From Lachnospiraceae bacterium UBA4292 (GTDB lineage: Bacteria; Bacillota; Clostridia; Lachnospirales; Lachnospiraceae), in NCBI GenBank assembly GCA_002395865.1, contig DGVE01000231.1:1-7331 (forward strand): 7,331 nt of DNA, given 5' to 3'. The notes below the pieces were generated by a model. That model had not been told where the DNA came from, ran no database searches, and saw only the letters and a program-made list of their open reading frames with translations. The position numbers were made by a program, and so were the translations under genes. Shown piece after piece: positions 6,435 to 7,331 of the stretch (within the stretch, counting starts at the first letter, position 1; every line of letters starts with the position of its first letter).

Positions 6435-6994
6435 TAAATTATGTAGCCTTCTTTTTCCAGATACTTCTTAAGCGCCTGTCTGGTGCGCATCAGCGACATC
6501 CTCACACCGGCGCTGCTTATACCGAACTGCTTCGCGAGCTCCTTGTCGCTCTTCACATAAAAGTAGCGTCCGACAAAGAGCAGGCGTTTTTCCTTCGGCT
6601 GTGTCTCGAGGAAGGCGTTTATCAGCCTCACGAGTTCATTCCTCTCAAACTCCTCCTCTGTGGTACTGCTGCAGGGCAGCACCTCCTCGAGCTCCCCTAT
6701 GGCCAAGGCGGCCTCGCCTCCGCCTCGCTTTAATCTGCCCTCGCGCCTCAGTCTCATCACAGACTGATTTCTGGCGATCCTGTTAATGTAGGCGCCGAGG
6801 CTTTCGGGTTCGTCGGGCGGTATGCGGTTCCACAGAGCCAGCCAGACATCGTTCGCGACCTCTTCGGCGTCCTCGCGGCTTCCGAGGATGCCCTCTGCGA
6901 CGGATGCGCACAGCGCGCCGTACTTGCTCTGTGTTTCGCTGATGGCAGACTCATTTCGGGCCCTGTACAGTTCTATGAGCTGCATATCCTCCAT
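6434..6994 (-). CDS. ECF-type RNA polymerase sigma factor (sigma-70 family)
   Basis: 186 residues, the usual size for an extracytoplasmic-function sigma factor with only sigma2 and sigma4. Sigma2 spans about 8-88, with region 2.2 GSREDAEEVANDVWLALW (38-55), which binds the polymerase clamp, and a basic 2.3-2.4 part AYINRIARNQSVMRLRREG (68-86), which melts and reads the -10 element. An acidic linker (about 100-120) leads to sigma4 (about 122-180), with a helix-turn-helix KSDKELAKQFGISSAGVRMS (148-167) for the -35 element. There is no C-terminal extension. The start at 6994 is supported by AAAGGAGG (7000-7007) five bases upstream; the Met at codon 4 is too far from it. It is first in an operon with the VWA protein, its probable regulator. 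Target promoters are unknown. Confidence 0.93.
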   Translation of the reverse strand: MEDMQLIELYRARNESAISETQSKYGALCASVAEGILGSREDAEEVANDVWLALWNRIPPDEPESLGAYINRIARNQSVMRLRREGRLKRGGGEAALAIGELEEVLPCSSTTEEEFERNELVRLINAFLETQPKEKRLLFVGRYFYVKSDKELAKQFGISSAGVRMSLMRTRQALKKYLEKEGYII

Positions 6995-6999
6995 ACAAA

Positions 7000-7007
7000 C
7001 CTCCTTT
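7000..7007 (-). promoter_or_regulatory. Strong Shine-Dalgarno of the sigma gene
   Basis: On the - strand AAAGGAGG is followed by five bases and ATG (6994). It fixes the start against the in-frame ATG at codon 4. A near-palindrome ends three bases upstream of it. Confidence 0.85.
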
Positions 7008-7010
7008 ACC

Positions 7011-7030
7011 GGCCGCCTCCGGAAACGGCC
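7011..7030. promoter_or_regulatory. GC-rich dyad directly upstream of the sigma ribosome-binding site
   Basis: GGCCG (7011-7015) and CGGCC (7026-7030) flank a central palindrome TCCGGA (7018-7023), giving a 20-base dyad with two mismatched bases on each side. It could be a protein-binding operator or, in RNA, a hairpin limiting access to the Shine-Dalgarno three bases away. Its role is inferred from position only. Confidence 0.4.
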
Positions 7031-7094
7031 TTCTACACACTATGTAGCCAAACATGGATTGATCGTAACGGCTTTTTTCAACTTTTTTAAATTC

Positions 7095-7245
7095 TTCCGG
7101 CCTATTGTATTATACCATAATGCATTCGCATTATGCAGCCCGTCTTCGACGGTCAGTGTTTTGCTCCGCAAAACGTACCCGACGCACAGGTGCATCGGGT
7201 AGACCATTCGGGTCTATAAATATTATACAATAGCTCCCGCCGGAA
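7095..7245. repeat. Multi-hairpin palindromic element: outer stem enclosing five hairpins
   Basis: The outer stem pairs TTCCGG (7095-7100) with CCGGAA (7240-7245), and CTATTGTAT (7102-7110) with ATACAATAG (7225-7233). Inside, in order, are: CATAATGC/GCATTATG (7116-7135, loop ATTC); CCGTC/GACGG (7140-7152, loop TTC); GTTTTGC/GCAAAAC (7158-7174, loop TCC); ACCCGA-GCA/TGC-TCGGGT (7177-7200, one C/A mismatch); and AGACC/GGTCT (7201-7215). Only a few bases between the stems are unpaired. It lies about 100 bases upstream of the sigma gene, in a stretch (6995-7331) with no coding region I can support. It could be a structured leader RNA of the sigma operon, a free non-coding RNA on either strand, or a non-autonomous palindromic mobile element. 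No clear target-site duplication flanks it. Confidence 0.7.
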
Positions 7246-7300
7246 ATAAAGGGGGTTGTGGTCGTTCGTGGCGGCGGATGTGACGGCGGCTTATCTTATA

Positions 7301-7315
7301 GGCTGTTGAACAGCC
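7301..7315. repeat. Short perfect palindrome near the right end
   Basis: GGCTGTT and AACAGCC face each other around a single G, giving a 5-bp stem with a realistic 5-base loop. A run of A follows at 7324-7330, so it is not a terminator on the + strand. Apart from this and a GGCGGC motif seen twice (7270-7290), I see nothing in 7246-7331. Confidence 0.5.
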
Positions 7316-7331
7316 ATCGGAGTAAAAAAAC

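Noticed and set aside
6995..7110. Promoter for the sigma operon (A-rich tract on the - strand around 7072-7091 with TTGAAA)
   Set aside because: No -10 box sits at 16-18 bases from TTGAAA; the candidate boxes are too far or too poor to call.
6822..7202. 126-codon + strand frame over the sigma leader
   Set aside because: Its first half is antisense to the sigma gene and its second half runs through the hairpin cluster. No ribosome-binding site or domain is visible.
7095..7245. tRNA, CRISPR array or integron attC site
   Set aside because: There is no cloverleaf with anticodon and T-loop consensus, no regularly spaced direct repeats, and no RYYYAAC/GTTRRRY pair at the ends. The hairpins differ from each other in sequence.

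Overview
The window looks like a chromosomal segment of a low-to-mid GC Gram-positive anaerobe, most likely a Lachnospiraceae-type Clostridia. This is inferred from strong AGGAGG ribosome-binding sites, a CheY-SARP type response regulator, and a sigma factor followed by a short-cytoplasmic-tail membrane protein. I cannot name the species from sequence alone.

Layout on the + strand. Positions 1-288 are the C-terminal ATPase end of a sensor histidine kinase. 393-1226 is its likely partner, a receiver plus winged-helix/SARP response regulator. 1233-2723 is a multi-pass membrane protein ending in a DUF218 (YdcF/SanA/ElyC-like) domain. 2787-3296 is a 169-residue protein I do not recognise with confidence. 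3457-4644 is a stand-alone reverse transcriptase (RT) with a YSDD active site. On the - strand, converging on the RT, an ECF-type sigma factor (6434-6994) and a membrane-anchored von Willebrand A protein (4703-6415) form a two-gene operon that reads as a sigma/anti-sigma-like signalling pair.

The striking part is between the genes. Three intergenic stretches are packed with perfect Watson-Crick inverted repeats. The 303-377 element sits between kinase and regulator and holds one 13-bp hairpin plus two mutually exclusive hairpins. The 3311-3443 element lies directly upstream of the RT: an 11-bp outer stem encloses a long broken hairpin and an 8-bp hairpin, is followed by six T, and ends 13 bases before the RT start codon. 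The 7095-7245 element lies upstream of the sigma operon: an outer two-part stem encloses five consecutive hairpins, leaving few bases unpaired.

The RT with its upstream element is the best candidate for an undescribed system. The order (inverted-repeat-bounded structured element, then RT) is that of a retron or of single-RT defence systems with an upstream non-coding RNA. The RT itself lacks the retron VTG signature and looks more like group II-intron-type RTs without an intron. Whether the other two hairpin clusters are related to it, or are independent palindromic elements, cannot be settled from one window.
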